Source of the DNA: Metabacillus schmidteae
GTDB lineage: Bacteria > Bacillota > Bacilli > Bacillales > Bacillaceae
Assembly (NCBI RefSeq): GCF_903166545.1
Contig: NZ_CAESCH010000001.1
Location: 3,042,001 to 3,106,000, forward strand
Direction: 5' to 3'
Length of the DNA: 64,000 nt
Part shown: positions 37,814 through 47,196 of the stretch, in pieces
Position numbering within the stretch: position 1 is the stretch's first letter
Layout: each line of letters begins with the position of its first letter
The notes under the pieces: generated by a model
What the model saw: the letters and a program-made list of their open reading frames with translations, nothing else
The model's database searches: none
What the model was told of the DNA's origin: nothing
Program-made: the position numbers and the translations under genes

Positions 37814-38704
37814 TCATCCTTTCACAGATCCTTCTGCAAGACCTCTAACCAAATATTTTTGTAAGAAAATAAGTAGAACAATCATTGGCACTGTTGCAAT
37901 CACCATTCCTGATAGCAATACTCCCCAGTCTGTGCGAAGAGCATCACGAAAGACCATTAATCCTGATGGAATCGTTTTTAATTCACTGGAATTAATGAAT
38001 ACGGTCGCGAATAAGAATTCATTCCAGGCAAAATAGGCGGTTAAAATAACAGATGTAACGACGATAGGTAATGATATTGGCAAATAAATGCGCCAATAAA
38101 TCCCGAATTCATTACAACCATCCATCAATGCTGATTCTGATAACTCTTTAGGCACTGTTAAAAAGAATGCCCGAATCAATATAATCGTTAAAGGTAACCG
38201 ATAGGCAACATAGGTCATAATGAGTGCCCAATGGGTATCTAATAAGTTTGTTATTGTTAAAATTTCAAATAAAGGGATTAATGCAACTTGCGGATTCATC
38301 ATTAACCCGCCAATAATAATTAGAAGTGACGCGTCAATCCATCGATTTTTATACCTGGATAATACGAACGCAGCCATAGATCCTATTATAACAGTTAAGA
38401 TAATCGTTAAAGCGGTTACATAAACACTGTTGATAAAATAGTTCGAAATCCCTTTCGACCAAGCCAGGGTATAGTTTTCAAACTTCCATTCCGTTGGTAA
38501 AGCCCATACATTACTGTAGATTTCCTGATAACTTTTAAAGGATGAGATGAACATCCAAAATAGTGGATAGAGAATGAGAACGGCAAAGCACAGCAAACCG
38601 AGCAATACAATATTTTGGGTGATTCGTGTCTGAACTGGGATTTTCATTTTATTTGTAGGAATGGTACTAGGGAAAGTTGCCTTTTTCACATTCGTTTTTA
38701 ACAT
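37814..38704 (-). CDS. frlM: ABC sugar permease, FrlM-like (MalG type)
   Basis: A 296-aa inner-membrane permease with six helices and the ATPase-coupling EAA loop (ELSESALMDGCNEFGIYWRI, about residues 188-207). It imports fructose-amino acids together with the FrlN-like permease and the binding protein. I start it at ATG 38704 after AAGGAGG; the TTG at 38713 is too close to the site. No ATPase gene is nearby, so a shared one such as MsmX is expected. Confidence 0.87.
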   Translation of the reverse strand: MLKTNVKKATFPSTIPTNKMKIPVQTRITQNIVLLGLLCFAVLILYPLFWMFISSFKSYQEIYSNVWALPTEWKFENYTLAWSKGISNYFINSVYVTALTIILTVIIGSMAAFVLSRYKNRWIDASLLIIIGGLMMNPQVALIPLFEILTITNLLDTHWALIMTYVAYRLPLTIILIRAFFLTVPKELSESALMDGCNEFGIYWRIYLPISLPIVVTSVILTAYFAWNEFLFATVFINSSELKTIPSGLMVFRDALRTDWGVLLSGMVIATVPMIVLLIFLQKYLVRGLAEGSVKG

Positions 38705-38709
38705 GTCTT

Positions 38710-39594
38710 TCAATCCTCCTTCCCTGTTTTCGAAATTTTGATTTGAATAAGTGCAAAGATAGCAGATAATAAGAAGATAAGAGATGCTAATGTTGATGCA
38801 TAGCCCATGTCGTCTTTAATGAAGCCTGTTTGATACATGTGAACCGCTAATGTCATGGAACTATTTCCCGGGCCGCCGTTTGTGAGAATATAAGGCTCAT
38901 TAAATACTAAAATAGATCCAGTCACTGTAACTAGTAAGTTAACAAACATAGCTTCTTTCACTTGCGGTACCGTTACACTAAAGAATCTTCGTATTTTTCC
39001 AGCACCATCGATCTCTGCAGCTTCATATAGCTCCTTTGGAATTTTCTGAATCGCAACGATAAACAACATTGTAATGAGACCAATACTTTGCCATTGAGAC
39101 ATTGCGATAACACTATATATGGCAGTTGTTGAATTACCTAACCAAGGCTTTGCTAACTGATCTAATCCAATGAGCTCTAAGAAACTATTTAGTAACCCAA
39201 TTTGCGGATTATAGACAAATCCAAATAATAAGGCAATAACTGAAATTGAAATCATGACCGGCATAAAATAAATAACTCGTAAAGCCGGAGCGATGCGTCT
39301 AATCAATTTATCCTCTAAAATAGCAGCCAGTACTAAAGCAAAGAACACTTGCAGTAATACGGAAATGATCGCATACTTGACATTGTTCTTTAATGCAATG
39401 ATGGCTACCTCATCAACAAGTAATTCCTTCAGTTTGCTCAAACCAACAAACTCTTTCGATTGAGAAAATACACTAAATTCAAAAAAACTATTATAGAAGT
39501 TTTGTATAAGTGGTATGTAAATAAATAGTCCTAAAAATAATATGGTTGGTAACATGAATAAGATTGGTGTTATTTTCACCTTTTTAACCTTCAT
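38710..39594 (-). CDS. frlN: ABC sugar permease, FrlN-like (MalF type)
   Basis: A 294-aa six-helix permease with an EAA loop (ELYEAAEIDGAGKIRRFFSV) and the MalF-type segment PYILTNGGPGNSSMTLAVHM. It forms the channel with the FrlM-like subunit. The stop lies a few bases from the next start. Upstream, a strong hairpin separates it from the binding-protein gene. Confidence 0.88.
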   Translation of the reverse strand: MKVKKVKITPILFMLPTILFLGLFIYIPLIQNFYNSFFEFSVFSQSKEFVGLSKLKELLVDEVAIIALKNNVKYAIISVLLQVFFALVLAAILEDKLIRRIAPALRVIYFMPVMISISVIALLFGFVYNPQIGLLNSFLELIGLDQLAKPWLGNSTTAIYSVIAMSQWQSIGLITMLFIVAIQKIPKELYEAAEIDGAGKIRRFFSVTVPQVKEAMFVNLLVTVTGSILVFNEPYILTNGGPGNSSMTLAVHMYQTGFIKDDMGYASTLASLIFLLSAIFALIQIKISKTGKED

Positions 39595-39620
39595 TTCAAA
39601 CCCCCCGCCCTTATTTTGAA

Positions 39621-39660
39621 GAATTGCCCTAACCTATTACGATCTTAGGTAGGGCAATTC
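39621..39660. terminator. Intra-operon hairpin between frlO and frlN
   Basis: GAATTGCCCTA pairs with TAGGGCAATTC, extended by ACC/GGT. Such a structure behind a binding-protein gene usually limits permease expression and protects the upstream message. Confidence 0.65.
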
Positions 39661-39667
39661 GTTTCTT

Positions 39668-40955
39668 TTATTGGTTACGTAATTTAGCAGCTGCTTCCTG
39701 TACTTTTGCCATAATTTCTTCTGGTGTCGTTTGACCGGTTGCTAATTCTTGACCACCCCGCATGAAAATATCAGCAATTGAGATATCAACCGCATTATCA
39801 AACCAAGGGGTCGAATCTGATGCATCCAGAATAAGTTGATAGGCTTCCAGACTTGTTGGGTTGGAGGTTTCTTCTGTTACACCGCCTTTAACAGCATTCA
39901 TCTGACCATCTGCTTTCGTAAATGCTTTAGCCGTTTCCTCTGAAGTCAGGAACTTTAAAAACTCTGCGGCTTCAGGCGGAGCATTTTTACTTAACATCCA
40001 TCCTTCTGGTGCACCAGTAAGTGATTTAGGTCTTCCTTCTCCACCTTCAACTGCCGGGAAATTAAAGAACCCAAACTCCACATCGCCAGCATCTTCTACA
40101 TATCCAACCTCTGCAAATTGCATATATAGTACTGGAACTTCACCCGCCGCAAACATGTTTCGAGCTGCTTCATGATCAATAGCCGTTGAAACATCACCCA
40201 TGTACTTCGTTAACTCTTTAAAGAGCTCTAGACTGCGTATATACCCAGGGTCTGTATATTCACCCGTCTCGATGCTATAGTCTTTAAGAAGTACATCATT
40301 GTCTATGACTCTATCAAAAATAGTTCCCAAATAATGAGAGATGGCCCAACCGTTTGTCAACCCCTCTACTAACGGTGTTTCATAGCCGGCTTCCCTCAGT
40401 TGATCTAATGCATTGATAAGTTCATCATATGACTCTGGTACAGCTATATTATGTTCTTCAAATATCTGTTTGTTTGTTATAAAAGAATGCTTTACCATCA
40501 ACAGTAAATGGTATTCCATACGTAACCTCATCAAACGTAAACCCAGCATATTGAGACTCAATAATATTACCAGACCATTCTGTATCCTCCGCCATGATAT
40601 CGTTTAGCTCCATAATACGTCCTGAACTTACTAAATCTGCGGCAAACGTGTCTGACCATGAGGTGAAAACATCAGGAAGATCATCATTTGAAACCAATAC
40701 TTTAATTTTTTCTTTATATGAATCATTTAAAACAGCGTCAACATTAATTTTCACATTAGGATGCTGCTTTTCAAATTCTGCAATTTTTTCATCATAAAAT
40801 GATTTTCTTGGTTCATTCGGCCATCTATGAAAGAAATCAATCACTACTTGATCACCATCAGATGCTTTGCCGTTGCTTTCATTGGAGGAAGAACATGCTG
40901 CTAAAAACATAGAGCTAGTTAAAATAATAACTAAAAAGAATACTAACTTTTTCAT
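39668..40955 (-). pseudogene. frlO: frlO-like sugar-binding lipoprotein, broken by a 4-bp expansion
   Basis: Two frames together make one 427-aa substrate-binding protein. The first (40955-40458) has a lipoprotein signal (SSMFLAACSSS, lipobox Cys about residue 21) and runs to GKAFFYNKQ, then reads TDI and stops. The second (from about 40480 to 39668) carries on with IFEEHNIAVPESYDEL to the end. At 40467-40478 the minus strand reads AACAAACAAACAG; removing one AAAC unit restores NKQIFEEHN and an open frame over the whole 1284 bases. So a tandem 4-bp slip has inactivated the gene, unless it is a sequencing error or a reversible phase switch. The rest of the frl operon is intact. Confidence 0.85.
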
Positions 40956-40991
40956 TACATTATTCCCTCCTCGTAACCAATTTTTATCCTA

Positions 40992-41966
40992 TTAATATTC
41001 CATTTTCCACATATATCTTCTTACTGATAGCGGGTGTCCAGTATGTTCAGCTAAACCGTCAGCGTATAAGCGTAATACAGGACCTGCTAGAGCTGTACCA
41101 AAATACTCTTTAAGATCTTCGTCCACACCGCTATAATCGAACTCTTTCACATTCACAACCTCAACTTTTTCGCTATATTTCGTGACAAAATCAAGAGCAC
41201 GTTGATCAAGAGGTGTACTTGGCCCCTCACCAACTACTATTAAAAATGGTACATCATAATCAGTTACTTCAAATGGTCCATGAAAATATTCTCCTGAATG
41301 AATCGCATTTGAGTGGATCCAAAGCATTTCCATTAACAAGCAACTTGTGAATGAATAAGCATGGTGGATGTATGCCCCGCTTGCCATTGTGTAAATAACT
41401 TTGTCACGCTTATATTTCTTTCCAAATGCATCAGCTGTATCCTTATGCTTAGCTTGGTTACTTTCAATTAACTGACTTAGCTTTGAGAGTTGTTCCACAC
41501 CACGGAGATACTTCTCTTCTCCGGTTAATTGATTAAGTAATTTAAAGAGTAATGTGTAGTATATTCCTATTTCCCCATCAATTGCGTCGGAGCCATCTTT
41601 GTAATTGTAATGTATTGTATATTCTGATTCCTGACATAGAGGAGATTCAACCTCCATTGAAATGGCAACAGTTAATGCACCTTGTTCTCTAGCATATGTA
41701 GCAGCTCCAACTGTTTCTGGCGTTGTTCCGGAATGTGACCTTAATATAACAAGGCTGTTTTCACCTAATGCTTTTGGTGCGCGATGAATAAATTCATTTG
41801 ACGTATAGACAAAGCTCGGCAAGTCAGTATCCTTCGTAATAAAATAATCCCCTATTGAAAGCGCTGCCATTGAACCGCCGCATGCAACAAAGAAAATGTT
41901 TTTAATATCCTTTCCTTTTACTGCCTCGATAACGTTTTCAATTTGTTCCACATGTTCTTTTTTCAT
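40992..41966 (-). CDS. frlB: Fructosamine-6-phosphate deglycase FrlB-like (SIS domain)
   Basis: A 324-aa protein with two SIS (sugar isomerase) domains, close to FrlB: FVACGGSMAALSIGDYF, SHSGTTPETVGAA (phosphosugar binding) and HSGEYFHGPFEV (catalytic-site Glu/His). It splits fructoselysine-6-phosphate or related Amadori products to glucose-6-phosphate and the amine. It is the first gene of the frl operon and follows AAAGGGGAGAGG. The promoter with two palindromes lies 75-135 bp upstream. Confidence 0.88.
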   Translation of the reverse strand: MKKEHVEQIENVIEAVKGKDIKNIFFVACGGSMAALSIGDYFITKDTDLPSFVYTSNEFIHRAPKALGENSLVILRSHSGTTPETVGAATYAREQGALTVAISMEVESPLCQESEYTIHYNYKDGSDAIDGEIGIYYTLLFKLLNQLTGEEKYLRGVEQLSKLSQLIESNQAKHKDTADAFGKKYKRDKVIYTMASGAYIHHAYSFTSCLLMEMLWIHSNAIHSGEYFHGPFEVTDYDVPFLIVVGEGPSTPLDQRALDFVTKYSEKVEVVNVKEFDYSGVDEDLKEYFGTALAGPVLRLYADGLAEHTGHPLSVRRYMWKMEY

Positions 41967-42040
41967 AAATATACCTCTCCCCTTTACGTTTTACATTAGA
42001 TAGATAGTGATTTTTTCGTCATCTCTATCTATCTAAGTTT

Positions 42041-42062
42041 TATGATGTCATGTAACATCATA
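42041..42062. promoter_or_regulatory. Operator 1 of the frl operon (inverted repeat)
   Basis: TATGATGT-CATGTA-ACATCATA has perfect 8-base arms and lies just after the -10 of the frlB promoter. It shares the ACATCAT/ATGATGT half-site with operator 2. Confidence 0.65.
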
Positions 42063-42071
42063 TCTAAGGTA

Positions 42072-42100
42072 ATAGTACATCATATGATGTCATAGGTCAA
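42072..42100 (-). promoter_or_regulatory. frlB promoter with operator 2 inside the spacer
   Basis: On the minus strand TTGACC (42100-42095) and TACTAT (42077-42072) are separated by 17 bases. The spacer contains the perfect palindrome ACATCATATGATGT (42077-42090). A repressor bound there would block RNA polymerase. The rest of 42101-42640 has no supported gene. Confidence 0.7.
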
Positions 42101-42647
42101 CGGTTTAGTGGAAATTTTCTGATATTTATTTTCAAATGGTTAGAGTTAAGTTGAAAAAGTCTATTTTCATCGACTGAGGAAGATTTCTGTTTTTAAAATG
42201 GGATCTATTAAATATCCTTTCTCCTAGTAAAGGATGGATTGATCGTTTTATATACTCAAGAGGGTATGAAGCCGTAACTATTAATAGTCTTCTAAAGTCT
42301 TGTTATTACATGTTGTCCTTATATATCAAGCGTTCAAACTTCTATAAAATCTACTTTTCGTTTTCCAAAAAGTTAGAATACTGAAATGATTTTCAAAATA
42401 AATTTACAAAACAATTGAACATGAGGAGCTAATGATAAAGAAGTTATTGTCTGTGTTCGAATGTGTATGCTTAGTCTTGGGCTAATACAGTGCGATCTTC
42501 CAATTTTCAAAAAGCTTTACTGGATATTTATGTTAAAATTTAAAAGGAAGTTGATGGAATTATATTGAATGTAACTAATACAGTTTATTGAGAAATAGTA
42601 CTTAGGAAGGTGGTTTTGTCATTTACTTGGGAAAGGAGGAATTTTTT

Positions 42648-43406
42648 GTGTTTCTGTTTGTTGCGGTATTGTTTTTTTTAGGCATTGCGTCTATTTCCTA
42701 TCAACAAGCCGTTTTTACTGCTTTTATATGTATTGCCTTCATTATTTTGTTATTTACCGATAAAGAAAGACAATTCATTATATCGCTGCTGTTATCGTTT
42801 TTAATTGGCTTTATCATATTTACGGTTTCCAATAATTTCGTTGAACCGTTAACCATTTCAAAGGAAGTAAAGATCCTTCTTAATCGTTTTTTTCTCGTTT
42901 TTATAATTATAGGAATGGTTTTTATCCATCTCCTTTTTCATAAGAAGGTTAGTTTGTATAATGAAAAACCTGATTGGAAAAATCCGATCGTCTTACCGTT
43001 CCATAAAATTAATACTTTTAGGTTTTGGTTGATTGGAATAATTGTTAATGGCATGATCTATTTGTTTTTTATTGTTCAAAAAGATGTAGAGTATATCCAA
43101 TCTCTACTATTGTTTTGTTTGTTTTTTTCAATGATTAATGCCGTTTTTGAGGAAGTTATTTGGAGAGGAATCATGCTTTCGTCTCTTATGGAGTTTAGTA
43201 CCACAAGGTATTCTGTCATCGTAACAAGTGTTGGTTTTGGACTTCTCCATCTAGCAATTGGTTTTTCTATTTTTCTCAGTTTGTTAATTTCAGTCGCAGG
43301 AGTAATTTATGCGTTAATCACACTCAAAACAAACAGTCTCTATCCGAGTATTGCTTTTCATATCGTCGTTAATATAGGAATGGTATATAGCGGGTTTATA
43401 CTATAA
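42648..43406 (+). CDS. CPBP-family intramembrane protease, full-length paralogue
   Basis: A 252-aa membrane protein with about seven helices and intact CPBP motifs: FEEVIWRG, GLLHLAIG and FHIVVNIG. Members process prenylated or small membrane peptides and some give bacteriocin self-immunity. I start at GTG 42648, nine bases after AAAGGAGG; the TTG at 42627 precedes that site. It is close to the shortened protein at 30397-30990 across the last 190 residues. No bacteriocin gene is next to it. Confidence 0.82.
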   Translation: MFLFVAVLFFLGIASISYQQAVFTAFICIAFIILLFTDKERQFIISLLLSFLIGFIIFTVSNNFVEPLTISKEVKILLNRFFLVFIIIGMVFIHLLFHKKVSLYNEKPDWKNPIVLPFHKINTFRFWLIGIIVNGMIYLFFIVQKDVEYIQSLLLFCLFFSMINAVFEEVIWRGIMLSSLMEFSTTRYSVIVTSVGFGLLHLAIGFSIFLSLLISVAGVIYALITLKTNSLYPSIAFHIVVNIGMVYSGFIL

Positions 43407-43431
43407 AGAATGGTAAGTAGAGGATTTATTT

Positions 43432-43537
43432 ATGGATCAAAATGATAAAGGAACATTTAAATTACCTCAATTTTTTCTCTATTCCAGGAGGTGACATAGC
43501 TGGTACAGTTGAAGTTGTTGGTAAATATAAATATTAG
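43432..43537 (+). pseudogene. Remnant of a zinc-type/quinone oxidoreductase gene
   Basis: A short frame reads MDQNDKGTFKLPQFF, then a neighbouring frame reads IPGGDIAGTVEVVGKYKY and stops. Together these fit the N-terminal part of MDR-family oxidoreductases (FKLP...IPGGDIAGTVEVVG), with one frameshift in the T-rich stretch near 43475. Nothing of the rest remains. Confidence 0.5.
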
Positions 43538-43555
43538 GAATTAATCCAAAAAAAA

Positions 43556-43592
43556 GAGGGGCTGCTAAATACTTGCAGCTCCACTATTATTT
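43556..43592. terminator. Bidirectional terminator between the CPBP and PhyH genes
   Basis: GGGCTGC and GCAGCTCC (one mismatch) form the stem; A-rich sequence lies on the left and TTATTTTTTT on the right, so it works both ways. Confidence 0.65.
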
Positions 43593-43594
43593 TT

Positions 43595-44554
43595 TTAAAT
43601 CGCAGCTTCTTTATGTATAACCGATTTAATACTCCACTCCAATGGTGAATAGTTCCCATCTGGACGGTTTAAGTTTATTCTCTCAGTTAGTGGTGTGGTC
43701 CGATTACACATGAAACGAGGAACGCCTGAGTGATTCTGTGATGCAGCATGATATAAAAATGGATGACATAAAATAACATCTCCAGGGTTTCCGGTGGTTT
43801 CAACAACCTGAAGCTTGATCCCATCTTCATCAACATACGGACTTTCCATAAATTTCTTTATCCGATACTGTTCAACACTCTCATGTTTTAGCTCATTTTG
43901 TTCAAAACTAGTACCTGTATTATCCTTTTTATTAGAGGCAGTTAATTCCGAAAACCACGGGTGCTGCTCATTCAAAGTACGAATGCCGTCACCTAGCTCA
44001 ATTCCGTCTGGTTGGTTGGAAAGAAATTTTGCTACCACTTTATGTGAGCCTTCTGCTACAAGCGTTCCCCCGCCTTGTTTTCCTATTTCAGAAAATAAAT
44101 TTAAGCAAAGCAGGCCTTGTTCTGGGCTGTCAATATAATGGCGAAAATGAATACCATCCCAATGCCATCCTGTATTCGCTACATTCCATGGTTGGTCAGC
44201 ACCTTGAGAAAAATTAACTGGCCACCATCCATAGCCAACCTTCTTTTCACTCTCACCATATACTGTCCTGTTCGCCCATCGGCCCTCCCCGACAAGATCT
44301 TCAATTGCATCTGCTAATCTTTTTGTATTACATTTCTGGAATTCTTCATGTTCATAGTTTTCATGTAAATGGACCATTTCTTCCGTCCAAGTTGATCGAT
44401 CATTCTTTAGTACTCCTCGTTTCTCAACATTTTCCCATACAATTTTTTGAGCTTCTAACGCCACCTCTTTTGGAAAAGCTTGTTCAACCTTTACCCAACC
44501 TAATTCAATGAATTGATTGACTTGTTCCTGATTTAGCACCTTATATTTCGTCAT
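43595..44554 (-). CDS. Phytanoyl-CoA dioxygenase (PhyH) family oxygenase
   Basis: A 319-aa Fe(II)/2-oxoglutarate oxygenase. The iron ligands are seen in WHWDGIHF (HxD) and CHPFLYHAASQ (distal His), and the 2-oxoglutarate-binding Arg in GVPRFMCNRT. Family members hydroxylate very varied small molecules, so the substrate is unknown. The start follows AAGGATATG. It lies next to the SDR/dehydrogenase set on the same strand but is separated by an antitoxin-element remnant, so linkage to that pathway is unclear. Confidence 0.82.
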   Translation of the reverse strand: MTKYKVLNQEQVNQFIELGWVKVEQAFPKEVALEAQKIVWENVEKRGVLKNDRSTWTEEMVHLHENYEHEEFQKCNTKRLADAIEDLVGEGRWANRTVYGESEKKVGYGWWPVNFSQGADQPWNVANTGWHWDGIHFRHYIDSPEQGLLCLNLFSEIGKQGGGTLVAEGSHKVVAKFLSNQPDGIELGDGIRTLNEQHPWFSELTASNKKDNTGTSFEQNELKHESVEQYRIKKFMESPYVDEDGIKLQVVETTGNPGDVILCHPFLYHAASQNHSGVPRFMCNRTTPLTERINLNRPDGNYSPLEWSIKSVIHKEAAI

Positions 44555-44595
44555 TCATATCCTTATCTTTAAGTATGGATAGACTAAAGTAATAA

Positions 44596-44640
44596 AAGCT
44601 CAAGGGTGTGTTATCTTTCGTCTCTAAATCTCGTCTATTT
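44596..44640 (+). repeat. Short remnant of the type I antitoxin element
   Basis: AAGCTCAAGGGTGTGTTATC and the following CGTCTCTAAATC match the terminator and toxin 3' end of the intact locus. On the minus strand it still reads FRDER-stop, compared with FRDKK-stop. Confidence 0.55.
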
Positions 44641-44708
44641 CCAACTTATTACTATATTTTAAAAATAACATCCGTCATTGACTGACTTTATCATAATCAT
44701 CAAACTAA

Positions 44709-45467
44709 CTAGCTCATTAACTGTCCGCCATTAACCTCTATTATTTCTCCCGTTATATAATTAGCATATTTTGATGCTAAAAATAATATAGAACCTACAG
44801 TCTCTTCAGGGGTACCTTCTCTTCCCATTGGAATCTGTTCCACCGCATTTGCCCTTTGTTCTAATGTAGAATACTTGTCATGGAATGGAGTTGTAATGAC
44901 TCCAGGGGCAACTGCATTAACCAAAATATTATATTCAATTAAATCCTTGGCTAAACCTTTTGTTAATGTGCTTACTCCACCTTTTGATGCTGCATATGCA
45001 ATACTACCTGCTCCGCCTCCATTTTTTGCCGCGATCGAAGTAAGATTAATAATTCTGCCTTTTCCTTGCTTTTTCATAAGAGGAAGCACTGCTTTCGTTA
45101 CGAGATAGACAGATTTTAAATTCACATCGATAATTTGATCCCATAACTCTTCTTCTAAATCTTCTAATCTAGATCTTTTAATTAATGCACCCGCATTATT
45201 TACTAATATATCAATTTTCCCAAATTCTTGATCTATTTGTTGAACCATTGATTCCACGTTTTCTTTGTTTGAAACATCTCCGTGTACTAAAAAAGCTCGA
45301 TTGCCTTTAGATTGAATTTCTTCTACTAAAGATTGTGCTTGCTCAATGTTACTGTTTGCATGAACAATAACATCTGCTCCATTTTCAGAAAATTCTAAAG
45401 CTGCAGATCTTCCGATACCTGTACTGCTTCCAGTAATCCATACAACTTGACCTTTAAATGAATCCAT
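44709..45467 (-). CDS. Short-chain dehydrogenase/reductase (sugar or hydroxy-acid dehydrogenase)
   Basis: A 252-aa classical SDR. The cofactor motif is TGSSTGIGRSAAL, followed by NNAGAL, and the catalytic set is Ser in NLTSIAAKN with YAASKGG (Tyr and Lys). It ends EVNGGQLMS. It oxidises or reduces an alcohol with NAD(P). It follows the semialdehyde dehydrogenase and FAH-type genes after a 190-bp gap on the same strand, so it may be the aldose dehydrogenase that starts an oxidative sugar route; that is inference. Start follows AAAGAGG. Confidence 0.87.
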   Translation of the reverse strand: MDSFKGQVVWITGSSTGIGRSAALEFSENGADVIVHANSNIEQAQSLVEEIQSKGNRAFLVHGDVSNKENVESMVQQIDQEFGKIDILVNNAGALIKRSRLEDLEEELWDQIIDVNLKSVYLVTKAVLPLMKKQGKGRIINLTSIAAKNGGGAGSIAYAASKGGVSTLTKGLAKDLIEYNILVNAVAPGVITTPFHDKYSTLEQRANAVEQIPMGREGTPEETVGSILFLASKYANYITGEIIEVNGGQLMS

Positions 45468-45659
45468 CGTAACACCTCTTTTATCTTTTAGTTAAAAGTT
45501 GGTAACCAAAGAGAACTACTTGGAACAAATTTTATGAACTGTATACTACTATTGATAACATAAATAAACAGGTAGTGAACATGATCGTACCATGTGGTGG
45601 TGTCAATGTTCCTATGCTAATTCAGTAAGTTAAGGAGTCATTTAATTAAAAGATAACGT

Positions 45660-47132
45660 TTAAGAACCCTTTACAAAAACAGTCTTAATTGACGTATAGA
45701 ATTCTTTTGCAGCTTCACCTTGTTCACGAGAACCAGTACTTGAAGCCTTCATTCCTCCAAATGGAGCTTGCAGTTCAACACCAGCACTTTCAGCATTTAC
45801 ACGAACAAGACCTGCCTCCATATCATCAATAAAACGTAAGAAGGAACTAATATTACTTGTGAAGATTGATGCACTTAATCCGTATTTTGAATCATTTGCA
45901 ACATCAATTGCTTTTTCTAATGAATCTACTTTCAATAATGCTAATACAGGTCCAAAAATTTCTTCTTGTGCAATGCTCATGTCAGAGTTTACATTTTCAA
46001 AGACGGCTGGACGAACAAAGAAACCATTTTGATATTCTGCATCAGTTAGCACTTCACCACCATAAATAAGTGAGGCACCTTCTTGCTTACCTTTTTCAAT
46101 ATAGCTGCATACCGTGTTGAATTGGCCCTCACTTGCACAAGGTCCCATCCAAATACCATCTTTCAATCCATCACCGATTGTAATTTCATCTATTTTATTA
46201 AGCAGTAATTCTTTAAATTGATGATAAATATCTGCCTCAACAATCACACGACTTGTTGCCGTACATTTTTGTCCAGTAGATTTTAAGCCGCCGCTTAATA
46301 CAGCATCAACAGCTAATTGTAGATCAGCATCTTTTGCTACGATTACTGGATTTTTACCACCCATTTCAAGTTGGTATTTAATCCCTCTATCTGTTGCTGA
46401 TTTCGCAACGTTTTTACCAACACCTTCTGAACCAGTAAACGTAATGCCATTAAGTAATGGATGATCGATAAGTCCTTGACCAATAACGGACCCAGAACCT
46501 GTAATGAAATTAAGAACCCCTTGTGGAAATCCGGCTTTCGCAAAGCATTCAACAACTTTAGCAGCAGTCACTGCAGCCTCGGTAGCTGGTTTAAACACAA
46601 CGGTATTTCCATACACTAATGCTGGTGCAATTTTCCAAATAGGAATAGCTACTGGGAAGTTCCATGGTGTAATAACACCGACAACACCTAGAGGAGTTCT
46701 TCTCGTAAACATAAGTGCTTCAGGATCTGTTGATGGAATTGTATCCCCCTCTGAACGCATTCCTTCTCCAGCATAATAACGGAGAATAGCCACTCCTCTT
46801 GCTGTTTCACCTTTTGCTTCTGGTAATGTTTTACCCATTTCACGTGTCATCGTTACTGCGATATCCTCAAGGTTTTCTTCTAGAATATCCGCTACTTTAT
46901 AAAGCAATTGCCCACGTGCAACTTGACCTAACTTACGCCATCCTTTTTTGGCATTGTGTGCTGCATTTACAGCTTCATCTAAATCAGACTTTGATGATTT
47001 TTGTACAAGACCTACAACCTCTTCTTTATTTGCTGGATTATAGCTCGCAATCACATCTTGATCAGATGAATGTTTCCATTCATTATTAATAAAATTTAAA
47101 AATGTTTGTGCTGCTGTTTTAGTTTGACTCAC
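45660..47132 (-). CDS. ycbD: Alpha-ketoglutarate semialdehyde dehydrogenase (YcbD-like)
   Basis: A 490-aa aldehyde dehydrogenase very close to YcbD of B. subtilis. Key segments are [34 protein letters not shown] (Glu) and [11 protein letters not shown] (catalytic Cys). It oxidises 2-oxoglutarate semialdehyde to 2-oxoglutarate, the last step of oxidative sugar-acid, aldarate or pentose routes. Start is GTG after GGGAGTGG. Its neighbour encodes an FAH-family dehydratase, which favours a pentonate (Weimberg) route over glucarate. Confidence 0.9.
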   Translation of the reverse strand: MSQTKTAAQTFLNFINNEWKHSSDQDVIASYNPANKEEVVGLVQKSSKSDLDEAVNAAHNAKKGWRKLGQVARGQLLYKVADILEENLEDIAVTMTREMGKTLPEAKGETARGVAILRYYAGEGMRSEGDTIPSTDPEALMFTRRTPLGVVGVITPWNFPVAIPIWKIAPALVYGNTVVFKPATEAAVTAAKVVECFAKAGFPQGVLNFITGSGSVIGQGLIDHPLLNGITFTGSEGVGKNVAKSATDRGIKYQLEMGGKNPVIVAKDADLQLAVDAVLSGGLKSTGQKCTATSRVIVEADIYHQFKELLLNKIDEITIGDGLKDGIWMGPCASEGQFNTVCSYIEKGKQEGASLIYGGEVLTDAEYQNGFFVRPAVFENVNSDMSIAQEEIFGPVLALLKVDSLEKAIDVANDSKYGLSASIFTSNISSFLRFIDDMEAGLVRVNAESAGVELQAPFGGMKASSTGSREQGEAAKEFYTSIKTVFVKGS

Positions 47133-47196
47133 AAAAATCCACTCCCTATTAAAAAATTAACTTATTAAAATCCCAGGTTGATAAATAAAATCACCC

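Noticed and set aside
42237..42375. An open stretch reading GWIDRFIYSRGYEAVTI, like a TetR helix-turn-helix start
   Set aside because: It is only about 45 codons, has no start or ribosome binding site and no further TetR match; chance cannot be excluded.
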